Positions 55,768 to 63,900 of a DNA stretch of 64,000 bases are shown here, one piece after another. The stretch's first letter is position 1. Each line of letters opens with the position of its first letter. Origin of the DNA: an uncultured Parabacteroides sp. (GTDB lineage Bacteria; Bacteroidota; Bacteroidia; Bacteroidales; Tannerellaceae); the NCBI GenBank assembly GCA_910577325.1, contig CAJTMR010000007.1, positions 74,593 through 138,592 on the forward strand, read 5' to 3'. The position numbers and the translations under genes are program-made. The notes under the pieces are model-generated. The model had not been told where the DNA came from. It was given only the letters and a program-made list of their open reading frames with translations, and ran no database searches.

Positions 55768-56808
55768 ATGAAACAGAAGATTTTAGTAGCAGGTGGAACT
55801 GGTTACATCGGATCACACACCACGGTAGAACTGCAGAACGCAGGTTATGAGGTAGTCATCATCGACGACCTGTCTAACTCCAATATCGAAGTATTGGACG
55901 GCATCGAACGTATCACAGGCATCCGTCCTGAATTCATCAAGCTGGACCTGAAAGATAAGGAAGGAACCCGCGAAGCGTTGAAAGCTCATCCGGGGATCAA
56001 AGGTATCATTCTGTTCGCTGCCAGCAAAGCTGTAGGCGAATCCGTACAACAACCGTTGAAATACTATCGCAACAACGTCGTTACACTGGTGAATCTGTTG
56101 GAACTGATGCCTGAATTCGATATCGAAGGTATCGTATTCTCTTCTTCCTGTACCGTTTACGGACAGCCTGATCCGGAGAACCTTCCTGTAACCGAGAATG
56201 CACCGATCAAACCGGCTACTTCTCCGTATGGAAATACAAAGCAGATCAACGAAGAAATCATCCGCGATACGATCCACGCCGGCGCTCCTTTCAAGAGCAT
56301 CATCCTGCGTTACTTCAACCCGATCGGAGCACATCCGACAGCAGAGATCGGCGAATTGCCTAACGGCGTTCCTCAGAACCTGATTCCGTATCTGACACAG
56401 ACGGCTATGGGCATCCGCAAAGAGTTGAGTGTGTTCGGTGACGATTACGACACAGTCGACGGCTCTTGTATCCGCGACTACATCAACGTTGTCGACTTGG
56501 CAAAGGCTCACGTGATCGCTATGGACCGCATGTTAGGTGGCAAGTCTTTGGATAATGTGGAAATATTCAACCTCGGAACCGGAAACGGTGTTTCCGTATT
56601 GGAACTGATCAACACATTCGAAGCTGCTACAGGCGTCAAAGTCCCGCATAAAATCGTTGGCCGTCGCGAAGGCGACATCGAAAAAGTTTGGGCCAATCCC
56701 GAACGTGCCAATAAAGTTTTAGGCTGGAAAGCAACAGAAACATTGGCCGATACATTGGCTTCTGCTTGGAAATGGCAGGAAAGACTGCGCGAACGCGGTA
56801 TCATGTAA
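55768..56808 (+). CDS. galE: UDP-glucose 4-epimerase
   Basis: 346 residues. Interconverts UDP-glucose and UDP-galactose. NAD-binding GGTGYIGSHTTVELQ at about 8-22, catalytic YxxxK in SPYGNTKQ (about 150-160), Ser/Cys and FNPIGAHPTAEIGE. SDR fold. It may share the rnf transcript (24-bp gap) or have its own promoter; a strong terminator follows. Galactose use links naturally to the LacZ of PUL 2, though it is also needed for envelope sugars. Confidence 0.96.
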   Translation: MKQKILVAGGTGYIGSHTTVELQNAGYEVVIIDDLSNSNIEVLDGIERITGIRPEFIKLDLKDKEGTREALKAHPGIKGIILFAASKAVGESVQQPLKYYRNNVVTLVNLLELMPEFDIEGIVFSSSCTVYGQPDPENLPVTENAPIKPATSPYGNTKQINEEIIRDTIHAGAPFKSIILRYFNPIGAHPTAEIGELPNGVPQNLIPYLTQTAMGIRKELSVFGDDYDTVDGSCIRDYINVVDLAKAHVIAMDRMLGGKSLDNVEIFNLGTGNGVSVLELINTFEAATGVKVPHKIVGRREGDIEKVWANPERANKVLGWKATETLADTLASAWKWQERLRERGIM

Positions 56809-56836
56809 TCGGAAACATTTACGTAATTGATAGAAG

Positions 56837-56866
56837 GGGAAGCATCAAACAATGTTTCCCTTTTTT
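56837..56866 (+). terminator. Intrinsic terminator of galE
   Basis: GGGAAGCA (56837-56844) and TGTTTCCC (56853-56860) arms, one wobble, loop of 8, then six T. Confidence 0.88.
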
Positions 56867-57037
56867 CATTTCATATTCATACCCAACAATACTCAATCAA
56901 TCAATCAGTTTACGCAAACCTTCATTATTTTCTTGTAATTAGGAATGAAATATATTATCTTTTTATTATAATAATAAAAAATATTTCATTATATTGCAAT
57001 CATTTCATACTTATTATTAATCAATAAAAGATCTGTC

Positions 57038-57181
57038 ATGAAAAAAAATCAGTTTGTTCTCGATACGACTAACATGAATGGCGGTCTGAAGGTATGGCTC
57101 AACGAAACAATTCAAGCAATAGAATCAAGCGAAAACCTCGATCCACAAATCACTTCACGAATTGCAATATATAGATTATAA
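57038..57181 (+). CDS. Small unrecognised protein of 47 residues
   Basis: ATG at 57038, TAA ending at 57181: MKKNQFVLDTTNMNGGLKVW, then LNETIQAIESSENLDPQITS, then RIAIYRL. No signal peptide or membrane helix. The reading frame is open for its whole length in an AT-rich region, and the composition is protein-like (balanced charged and aliphatic residues). I do not recognise a family. It lies 51 bp before a lipoprotein on the same strand and may be co-transcribed with it. Because such short frames arise by chance, the call is tentative. The rest of the stretch from 56867 to here is AT-rich without features. Confidence 0.4.
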   Translation: MKKNQFVLDTTNMNGGLKVWLNETIQAIESSENLDPQITSRIAIYRL

Positions 57182-57232
57182 ATATCGTAGACAAAATATT
57201 TATGTAAGTCCTAAATAAAAACAACAATCAAC

Positions 57233-57733
57233 ATGAAAACAAGAAATTTGATATGGCTATTGACCTTATTGGTCATGTTATTTAGTAGATGCAACAATGG
57301 TAATGAGGCACCACCTTATAATTATCATCTTAAACTAAAATTCGAGGATAGTTCCGGCAAGAATTTAGTAAACGGGTTAAAGTATGAGCAGCAAAGCTAT
57401 TCGTTCCAAGTCACAGATGAGTATAAGTTGCAAGTCACATCAACCGATATATCCGATCAAAAAGAAATACTCTATGTCGAAGTCGAGAACGACCAAGCTG
57501 AATACCTGCATTTCTCATACAGCACTTTTGATTATGTAGCATCTACCATCACATGGAAATTGGTATGTCCGCATATATTCGGAAATAACGAAGAACATAT
57601 CATTACTTCTTATTGGAAAAAAGAGAACCACATGGCCGTTTGCTTGAAAATCACCTGCGATGACAAGGATTTTCAATTTACACAAAAACAAGGATCAAAT
57701 GCATATACAACTCTTATAACCCTTAGCAAATAA
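57233..57733 (+). CDS. Unrecognised lipoprotein
   Basis: 166 residues. Signal peptide with a lipobox-like LFSRC ending at Cys20, though the arginine before Cys is unusual. The mature part is probably beta-rich (YHLKLKFEDSSGKNLVN, VEVENDQAEYLHFSYS, TITWKLVCPHIFGNNEEHIITSYW), with three more cysteines. Low GC compared with neighbours, as is the whole 56.9-58.1 kb stretch, which fits acquired DNA. Function unknown. Confidence 0.65.
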   Translation: MKTRNLIWLLTLLVMLFSRCNNGNEAPPYNYHLKLKFEDSSGKNLVNGLKYEQQSYSFQVTDEYKLQVTSTDISDQKEILYVEVENDQAEYLHFSYSTFDYVASTITWKLVCPHIFGNNEEHIITSYWKKENHMAVCLKITCDDKDFQFTQKQGSNAYTTLITLSK

Positions 57734-57791
57734 AAAAAGAATAACAAAAACGTTCTCGAAACCAAGCACAAAGTAAGCCCCAATCAAAAAG

Positions 57792-57870
57792 AAACCATAC
57801 GTTCCACCCGTGTAATCGGATCGGCCCACATGGGTGGAACGTATGGTTTACAAACCCGGTTGGGTTTGTA
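57792..57870. repeat. Two adjacent perfect inverted repeats
   Basis: First: an 18-bp stem (57792-57809 and 57832-57849, beginning AAACCATACG) with a 22-nt loop. Second: TACAAACCC-GGTT-GGGTTTGTA (57849-57870), a 9-bp stem. They abut the IS982-like remnant; on the minus strand the first is followed by TTTCTTTTTG and may act as a terminator. Confidence 0.7.
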
Positions 57871-57984
57871 ACGATGCTTATGTAATGTATCCTTAACCAT
57901 ATATTTTTCTTGTTGGACAGCAAATTCCTTGCAAAAATCGTCTGTCATACAATAAATCTCTGTAACTTTAGCCTCCGAAAACAT
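57851..57984 (-). pseudogene. Remnant of an IS982-like transposase (N-terminal fragment)
   Basis: The minus frame from 57984 reads MFSEAKVTEIYCMTDDFCKE followed by FAVQQEKYMVKDTLHKHRYKPNR, similar to the N-terminus of IS982-family transposases (TEIYC-DDFCKEF pattern from memory). After about 44 residues the reading frame runs into hairpin sequence and no DDE catalytic core follows, so only a truncated piece remains. Mobile-element scar in an AT-rich island. Family call is moderate. Confidence 0.55.
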
Positions 57985-58099
57985 AGTGGCAATTGTTTAA
58001 AAGTTATAATCGGACTCTATAAATTCAATATTTTCATCTATATATTCCTTATATTCAAATAAATAATAATCTATTTAATATTTATATCAAACTGACGTT

Positions 58100-59023
58100 A
58101 TGAATAATTTAAAAGGATTCACTTTCGGCATCCTGACATCCGCGACGTTCGGATTAATACCTTTGTTTACCTTGCCTTTAATGGCAAAAGGAATGCAATT
58201 CGATTCCATTCTGTTCTATCGCTTCCTGTTTGCGACATTGGCTCTGGCTGGTATTATGGCCGCAAAGAAAGAACCTTTCCGTGTGGAAAAGCGGGAAATT
58301 CCGATACTGGTGTTATTAGGCTTTTTCTATACGGCTTCGGCCATGTTCCTGTTTTGGGGATATCGCTTCATGTCGGCCGGAATCGCCACGACGTTGCATT
58401 TCACTTACCCAATATTCGTGACTCTGATCATGCTGTTCGTTTTCCGGGAAAAGACCTCTTGGATCACCCTGATGGCGACCATGCTGGCTATTTGCGGAGT
58501 AGCCCGGCTTTCGATCAATGAAGGAGAAATGAGATTGAATACATCAGGTGTTTTCATCGTGTTGCTTTCTGCGGTAGGATACGCACTATACATCACGACC
58601 GTCAATAAATCCCGCATACAAAAAATGACCGGCCGCAAGCTGACTTTCTTCGTATTCATCGTCAGCACGATCCTGTTTGCCATCAAAGCCTGGACCAATG
58701 AAGGCATACAACCGATTCCCGACCTGATGTCTTTTGCCAACCTGATCCTGTTAGCGATTGTTCCGACAGTCGTCTCCAACATCACCCTGGTACTTGCCGT
58801 ACACAACATCGGCGGGACGCTTACCGCCGTATTGGGAGCCGTAGAACCCATTACCGCCGTATGTATTGGAATATCGGTTTTCAGCGAGCCCTTTACTCCC
58901 AACCTGGCGATAGGTATCCTGCTTATCATCGTCGCTGTAACCCTGATAATCCTATCCAAATCGATACAGGACACCTTACGGAAAATATACAGGAAAACAA
59001 CTCATTTGCAAGCACTGAAATAA
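58100..59023 (+). CDS. EamA/DMT family transporter
   Basis: 307 residues with ten predicted membrane helices in two EamA repeats (about 1-140 and 145-295). Typical segments: FYTASAMFLFWGYRFMSAGIATTLHFTYPIFVTLIMLFVFREK at the end of the first repeat and VGPTVVSNI-like plus LGAVEPITAVCIGISVFSEPFTPNLAIGILLI in the second. Drug/metabolite superfamily; the substrate cannot be told. Convergent with menA, whose stop lies 10 bp away. Confidence 0.9.
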   Translation: MNNLKGFTFGILTSATFGLIPLFTLPLMAKGMQFDSILFYRFLFATLALAGIMAAKKEPFRVEKREIPILVLLGFFYTASAMFLFWGYRFMSAGIATTLHFTYPIFVTLIMLFVFREKTSWITLMATMLAICGVARLSINEGEMRLNTSGVFIVLLSAVGYALYITTVNKSRIQKMTGRKLTFFVFIVSTILFAIKAWTNEGIQPIPDLMSFANLILLAIVPTVVSNITLVLAVHNIGGTLTAVLGAVEPITAVCIGISVFSEPFTPNLAIGILLIIVAVTLIILSKSIQDTLRKIYRKTTHLQALK

Positions 59024-59032
59024 ACAACAGGA

Positions 59033-59932
59033 TCACAGGGCGGTTCCCATATACACGAAGAACAGGGAAAGAACCGCCGCGAAAAGAAATACATTCCGCG
59101 CCGTATGTCCCAATGTGCGGTTTAACGCTCTTCCTTCCAGTGTAATCAATTCCCGTGTCGTGTAAAAACAAAGGACGAACAAGATTCCGAATAAAAACAA
59201 GATCCACCGGGGAGCTTCCAACACAAGCGGAAGCACCAAGACAAACGCCATACACTCATTAAAAATATAAAACACCCGGCCGAAACGACGGCCGAATAAA
59301 ACGATTGTCGTCCGTTTACAGGCAGCCTTATCCTGTTCATAATCCCGGTAATTATTGACAACCAAGATATTCACGGACAAAAGTCCCAAGGCCACAGATA
59401 ATAAAAAAGACAATAAGGAGAAGCTTAACGTCTGTATATAATAAGTGAAACAAACGGGTATGACCCCATAGAACAACAACACGCAAATATCTCCCAAACC
59501 GTTATAGGCCAAAGGATAAGGACCGGCAGAATAAGCCAACACACACACGGCAATCGCAATTCCCACCCATATCAAGCGCCAGTCTGCAAAACAGATCAGC
59601 AACAAACCGGACAAACAAGTAACCCCCAACGTAACGAACGTACCAACCAGCATCGCTTTCGGAGCGATCCATCCTTGTGCAACCGCCCGCTCCGGCCCCA
59701 ACCGATCTTCCCGGTCGGCTCCCTTCTTAAAATCGAAATAATCGTTTGCGAAGTTACTGGCTATTTGGGCAAAAAGAGCCACAAGAAAACACAACACCGC
59801 CGGTACGATATCGAACATCCCGTCATAATAAGCCAATGCACACCCCAACAACACCGGGCTGGCAGAGGCAGTCAAGGTCTTGGGACGCGACGCCTCCACC
59901 CAAACTCCAACAAGAGATTTTTTATCTTTCAT
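59033..59932 (-). CDS. menA: 1,4-dihydroxy-2-naphthoate polyprenyltransferase
   Basis: 299 residues. Adds the polyprenyl tail in menaquinone synthesis, at the inner membrane. About eight or nine helices. UbiA-family motifs NDYFDFKKGADREDR (about 62-76) and a second aspartate-rich motif VVNNYRDYEQDKAACKRT (about 190-207). Start ATG at 59932. On the minus strand a -7-like TATTTTTG lies at 59961-59968. Menaquinone fits an anaerobic respiratory chain with fumarate reductase. Divergent from the small gene at 60025. Confidence 0.93.
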   Translation of the reverse strand: MKDKKSLVGVWVEASRPKTLTASASPVLLGCALAYYDGMFDIVPAVLCFLVALFAQIASNFANDYFDFKKGADREDRLGPERAVAQGWIAPKAMLVGTFVTLGVTCLSGLLLICFADWRLIWVGIAIAVCVLAYSAGPYPLAYNGLGDICVLLFYGVIPVCFTYYIQTLSFSLLSFLLSVALGLLSVNILVVNNYRDYEQDKAACKRTTIVLFGRRFGRVFYIFNECMAFVLVLPLVLEAPRWILFLFGILFVLCFYTTRELITLEGRALNRTLGHTARNVFLFAAVLSLFFVYMGTAL

Positions 59933-59987
59933 AATCTGTTTTCAACATAAATTTTCGGTACAAAAATAAAAACAAAAAGAGCACATA

Positions 59988-60020
59988 TTTGTTTTTTACA
60001 CAAGAATTCATCTATCTTTG
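59988..60020 (+). promoter_or_regulatory. Consensus promoter just before a possible leaderless gene
   Basis: -33 TTTG (59988-59991), 21-bp spacer, -7 TATCTTTG (60013-60020). The next ATG, at 60025, begins only 4 bases after the -7 element, so transcription may begin at or near the start codon. Confidence 0.65.
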
Positions 60021-60024
60021 CAAC

Positions 60025-60429
60025 ATGAAGGATTTTCTAATCATATTGACTCTGCTATTCGGTATATTGCTTTTTGTACCTAAAGACGTACAAAACAACG
60101 ATACTATGCCTGATCTGCAGGCGAAGAAGGAAATGGTCATGTTAGAAAAAGGGGCAGCCGACCTGCAACATAACTTGGAAATCCTCAGTTGCGACTTGAA
60201 AAGCTGTAATTGCCTGACACCTCGCAGGACCACCCAGAATATCAGCAATACATTGAACATACGGTTACTGAAGATCGAAAAAAGAACAATCCGGTATTTT
60301 CGATTGAAAGAAATCAATATTCTCCGGAAAGTATCCGAAGAAGTAACAACATATCAAACCATAAACTTTTCAACTCTCCTTTGCCGCATGGGATACCATG
60401 TATACGGCCTGCGGAAAATCATTATTTGA
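60025..60429 (+). CDS. Small unrecognised membrane-anchored protein
   Basis: 134 residues from the ATG at 60025 (MKDFLIILTLLFGILLFVPKD). The longer reading frame starting at 59989 would contain the promoter, so it was rejected. One N-terminal helix (about 3-19), then a hydrophilic body with ADLQHNLEILSCDLKSCNCLTPRR and a basic C-terminal half that looks helical. Function unknown. Followed after 107 bp by another small membrane protein gene. Confidence 0.6.
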   Translation: MKDFLIILTLLFGILLFVPKDVQNNDTMPDLQAKKEMVMLEKGAADLQHNLEILSCDLKSCNCLTPRRTTQNISNTLNIRLLKIEKRTIRYFRLKEINILRKVSEEVTTYQTINFSTLLCRMGYHVYGLRKIII

Positions 60430-60536
60430 GTATAAGTAAATAATCCGATTTTGTATGGAATTCATATTTCATACCGTTTCCTTATTGCATTCCTTGAAAT
60501 GCGACAAATTATCATTTACTTAAAAATCAAATAATT

Positions 60537-60743
60537 ATGTCTACAAAAAAGAATAAATTCAGCATCTATATTTATGTCGTTGTCACAATTATCGGTTGCG
60601 TGCTCGCTTGCAGTTCGGTCATTCCGAACGATTACCTGAAACTGGTGATCGTCATGGGGGCCCTCGGTGTCGGCCTGTATGGCATCATGAAAGGCCTCAG
60701 TACTCCTTCCACCACGGAAGAAAGAGCCATTGATGAAAAATAA
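60537..60743 (+). CDS. Small membrane protein, 68 residues
   Basis: Two predicted helices: FSIYIYVVVTIIGCVLACSSVI (about 8-28) and YLKLVIVMGALGVGLYGIMKGLS (about 33-53), with a short charged tail. No family recognised. Its stop codon overlaps the start of the next small membrane gene by 11 bases if the 60733 start is used, suggesting a coupled pair. Confidence 0.65.
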   Translation: MSTKKNKFSIYIYVVVTIIGCVLACSSVIPNDYLKLVIVMGALGVGLYGIMKGLSTPSTTEERAIDEK

Positions 60744-60984
60744 AAAATCGTATTACAGCCTAAATAGTACAGACATGAAAATAAATAAAGATCTTGTGGA
60801 TGCAACCATGATGTTGTCATTCATTATTCTGGTATTAATCGGAACAACTGACTTCTCCAATCTGTTGTTAAAAGAAATAACGATGGGAGGTCTTGGCCTG
60901 CTGAGTGCAGCAATGATCGCTTTACGGGTCATTCAAATGCGGCAGGAAAGCAATAGTCCAAAGGATGAAGAATACGAATATTAA
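60733..60984 (+). CDS. Small membrane protein, 83 residues
   Basis: From ATG 60733 (MKNKKSYYSLNSTDMKINKDL) with an alternative at 60775. Two predicted helices, MMLSFIILVLIGTTDFSNLLL (about 26-46) and GGLGLLSAAMIALRVIQM (about 52-70), and an acidic tail ending EYEY. No family recognised. The two-helix plan and size match the preceding gene. A structured RNA candidate begins 26 bp after the stop. Confidence 0.6.
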   Translation: MKNKKSYYSLNSTDMKINKDLVDATMMLSFIILVLIGTTDFSNLLLKEITMGGLGLLSAAMIALRVIQMRQESNSPKDEEYEY

Positions 60985-61010
60985 AGAATAATTCCTAACA
61001 ACCCTAACTG

Positions 61011-61147
61011 AATGTCTATTCGCTTCCTGTTGTTTACTTCGTGGTGATCTCGAGGTTTTCCAAGGTACGTTTTTCTACCTACAAACAACTTGCTGTTTAC
61101 TTGGTTACGGCAAATGTTCTTTGCCGGGCAACAGGAAGCAAGACATT
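61011..61147 (+). ncRNA. Candidate structured RNA upstream of the antiporter
   Basis: Two nested outer stems: AATGTCT (61011-61017) with AGACATT (61141-61147) and GCTTCCTGTTG (61022-61032) with CAACAGGAAGC (61129-61139), 18 bp in all. Inside are AGGTA/TACCT, AAACA/TGTTT and GGCAAA/TTTGCC hairpins, so a multi-branched fold about 137 nt long, ending 36 bp before the antiporter ATG. There is no T tract, so it is not a terminator. It could be a leader riboswitch of the antiporter or a free RNA such as 6S-like. Class not recognised. Confidence 0.55.
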
Positions 61148-61183
61148 TTAACATATTAACAAACTAACAAGAAAGAAGGGACC

Positions 61184-62134
61184 ATGATAACAAGTATGAC
61201 ATTATTGATTCTCTCGCTGGTGGCACTTTACATAGGAGCCGGCTGGTTGGTTCAAGGAAGTTCCGCTTTAGCTCTCAAGGCCAAAATATCACCATTGGTC
61301 ATCGGGCTGACTATCGTTGCATTCGGGACAAGCGCACCCGAACTGGCAGTAAATCTGAACGCCACGCTCAGCGGACGGGAAGACATGGCAATCGGAAACA
61401 TCATTGGCTCGAACATTTTCAACATCGGGGTCATATTAGGAATTTCGGCAACTATTTGCCCGATACAAGCAAAAAAACAATTGCTCCGAATCGATATCCC
61501 GGTCCTGCTGGCCGCAACCCTACTGCTCGCCATTTTTTTATGGAACGGCACATTAGGGCGGACGGAAGGGCTTTTCTTCCTATCCGGCATCATCATTTAC
61601 ACATTATTCAGTCTGTTCCACTCCCGCAAACACGGAGAAGGGCCGAATCAGGAACTCGAAGAACAACCCAAGCACTGGGCTTTCGACATCCTGAGCATCA
61701 TCGGCGGACTGGCCGTCCTGGTCTTTGCGTCCCGATTATTGGTGGACAATGCAGTCTCCATCGCCAAAGAGCTCGGAGTAAGCGAAGCGGTTATCGGACT
61801 TACGATCGTCGCAGCCGGAACAAGTATGCCGGAACTGGCAACATCCATCGTTGCCGCCTACAAACGTAAGACGGATATCGCCATCGGGAATATCGTCGGT
61901 TCAAACTTATTCAACATACTGGCTGTCGCAGGTTCCTGTTCGCTTATACATCCCATCGACACCCAAAATATAGACAACATCGACCTGATGGTCATGACAG
62001 CCCTATCCGTACTGTTACTGCCACTGGTAAAAAGCGGACAAAAAATATCCAGAACAGAAGGGATCGTCCTGATCCTCTCCTATGTGATTTACATGTTCTG
62101 GCTACTTCGCGCGCCCCTATGGAGCACTCCCTAA
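61184..62134 (+). CDS. Calcium/sodium antiporter, CaCA family (YrbG-like)
   Basis: 316 residues with about ten helices in two repeats. Alpha-repeat motifs GTSAPELAVNLNA plus GNIIGSNIFNIGVI (repeat 1, about 48-88) and GTSMPELATSIVA plus GNIVGSNLFNILAV (repeat 2, about 205-248) are the ion-binding signatures. Expels Ca2+ in exchange for Na+ or H+ at the inner membrane. It lies behind the structured RNA candidate. The 227 bp after it, up to the GH51 gene, show no clear gene. Confidence 0.93.
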   Translation: MITSMTLLILSLVALYIGAGWLVQGSSALALKAKISPLVIGLTIVAFGTSAPELAVNLNATLSGREDMAIGNIIGSNIFNIGVILGISATICPIQAKKQLLRIDIPVLLAATLLLAIFLWNGTLGRTEGLFFLSGIIIYTLFSLFHSRKHGEGPNQELEEQPKHWAFDILSIIGGLAVLVFASRLLVDNAVSIAKELGVSEAVIGLTIVAAGTSMPELATSIVAAYKRKTDIAIGNIVGSNLFNILAVAGSCSLIHPIDTQNIDNIDLMVMTALSVLLLPLVKSGQKISRTEGIVLILSYVIYMFWLLRAPLWSTP

Positions 62135-62361
62135 ATCATGCCACGGCCGTACATCCCACATTTTCCTGTGACAAACAATCGCCAGCAAAGCCATCAGGGC
62201 GGCAAAAACATGCAAATCGGAATAAAGAAACTATATTTTTCCCTTTATGAATCATAAATACGCCACAGATAAGTGTAATTTATGTACTTTTATCCCCGAA
62301 AACATTCATGAGCTTGATTCCATCATGAATACGACTTCATCCAAACTTTAAATTAACACAC
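62135..62361. other. Gene-free stretch between antiporter and GH51
   Basis: AT-rich half with possible promoter elements; TACTTTTA near 62285 is a near-match to the -7 consensus for the GH51 gene. On the minus strand a 36-codon frame without an ATG start shows a hydrophobic patch (DLHVFAALMALLAIV) near 62150-62220, too short to call. Confidence 0.4.
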
Positions 62362-63900
62362 ATGAAAGCACTATTTGCAAGTTTGATGGCAGCAGCCGCG
62401 CTGCCCCTCTTCGCCCAGAAAGACGCAAACATCCGCATCTATCCGGAGCAAGGGAAACAAGAGATCAGTAAACACATCTACGGACAGTTTGCCGAACACC
62501 TCGGGACCTGTATCTACGGCGGATTATGGGTCGGTCCCGAATCCGAAATACCCAACACCGAGGGGTATCGGAACGATGTGCTCCAAGCCTTGAAAGACCT
62601 GAAGATCCCGAACCTGCGCTGGCCGGGGGGCTGTTTTGCCGACGAATACCACTGGATGGACGGCATCGGCCCGAAAGAAAACCGCCCGAAGATGGTGAAC
62701 AACAACTGGGGCGGAACGATCGAAGACAACAGCTTCGGCACGCACGAGTTCCTGAACCTCTGCGAACTGTTAGGCTGCGAGCCTTACATCAGTGCCAATG
62801 TCGGTAGCGGAACCGTCGAAGAGATGGCCAAATGGGTCGAATACATGACCTCGGAAGGCGACAGCCCGATGGCCCGCCTGCGCCGCCGGAACGGGCGCGA
62901 CAAGGCTTGGAAAGTCAAATTCATCGGCGTCGGCAACGAAAGTTGGGGATGCGGCGGAAGCATGCGTCCCGAATACTATGCCGACCTCTACCGCCGCTAC
63001 TCCACCTACTGCCGCAACTACGACGGCAACCGCCTTTTCAAGATTGCCAGCGGAGCCAGCGACTACGACTACAACTGGACGGAGACGCTGATGAAAAACA
63101 TAGGCGGCCGCATGGACGGCATCTCCCTGCACTATTACACGGTGACGGGATGGAGCGGCAGCAAAGGATCGGCCACGGATTTCAACAAGGACGACTATTA
63201 CTGGACGATGGGCAAATGCCTCGAAATAGAAGATGTCGTTAAGAAACATATCCAAATCATGGACAAATACGACCCACAGAAGAAGATCGCCCTGATGGTA
63301 GACGAGTGGGGAACCTGGTGGGACGAAGAGCCGGGTACGATCAACGGTCACCTGTACCAGCAGAACACCATGCGCGACGCTTTCGTGGCAGCCCTTACCC
63401 TGAACGTGTTCCACAAATATACGGACCGCGTCCGGATGACCAACATAGCCCAGATCGTCAACGTGCTACAATCCATGATCCTGACGAATGGCCCGAAGAT
63501 GTTGCTCACGCCGACCTACCATGTCTTCCAGATGTACAACGTACACCAAGACGCCACCTTCCTACCTATGGACCTGATCTGCGACAAGGCCAAAGTGCGT
63601 GGAGGTCGCGAAGTGCCGATGATAAGCGCCTCTGCCTCCGAAGACAAGAACGGGTGTATCCACATCTCCTTAGCCAATGTAGACGTCGACAACGCCCAAA
63701 ACATCACCCTCGACCTGCAAGGACGGCAAATCAAAAGTGTGAAGGGCCGCATCCTGACCTCCGCCTCCATCAACGACCATAACACCTTCGAGAAACCGGA
63801 TGCCGTGAAGCCGACCGTCTTCAACGGGGCGAAAATCGAAAAGGGACAACTCAAGGTCAACCTGCCTGCCAAGTCGATTGTCGTACTGGAAGTGAAATGA
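62362..63900 (+). CDS. Alpha-L-arabinofuranosidase, glycoside hydrolase family 51
   Basis: 512 residues. Signal peptide (1-19, LPLFAQ). Removes terminal alpha-L-arabinofuranosyl units from arabinan or arabinoxylan. TIM barrel with RWPGGCFADEYHWMDGIGP near 75-95, acid/base E193 in GVGNESWGCGG, nucleophile E315 in MVDEWGTWW, and a C-terminal beta-sandwich (about 390-512). Higher GC than its neighbours. It stands alone in the window; genes beyond 64000 may continue a PUL. The last 100 bases show nothing. Confidence 0.95.
   Translation: MKALFASLMAAAALPLFAQKDANIRIYPEQGKQEISKHIYGQFAEHLGTCIYGGLWVGPESEIPNTEGYRNDVLQALKDLKIPNLRWPGGCFADEYHWMDGIGPKENRPKMVNNNWGGTIEDNSFGTHEFLNLCELLGCEPYISANVGSGTVEEMAKWVEYMTSEGDSPMARLRRRNGRDKAWKVKFIGVGNESWGCGGSMRPEYYADLYRRYSTYCRNYDGNRLFKIASGASDYDYNWTETLMKNIGGRMDGISLHYYTVTGWSGSKGSATDFNKDDYYWTMGKCLEIEDVVKKHIQIMDKYDPQKKIALMVDEWGTWWDEEPGTINGHLYQQNTMRDAFVAALTLNVFHKYTDRVRMTNIAQIVNVLQSMILTNGPKMLLTPTYHVFQMYNVHQDATFLPMDLICDKAKVRGGREVPMISASASEDKNGCIHISLANVDVDNAQNITLDLQGRQIKSVKGRILTSASINDHNTFEKPDAVKPTVFNGAKIEKGQLKVNLPAKSIVVLEVK

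Noticed and set aside
62140..62225. Minus-strand 36-codon frame with a hydrophobic stretch (DLHVFAALMALLAIV)
   Set aside because: No ATG at a suitable place and a stop just upstream; could be a remnant but chance is equally likely.
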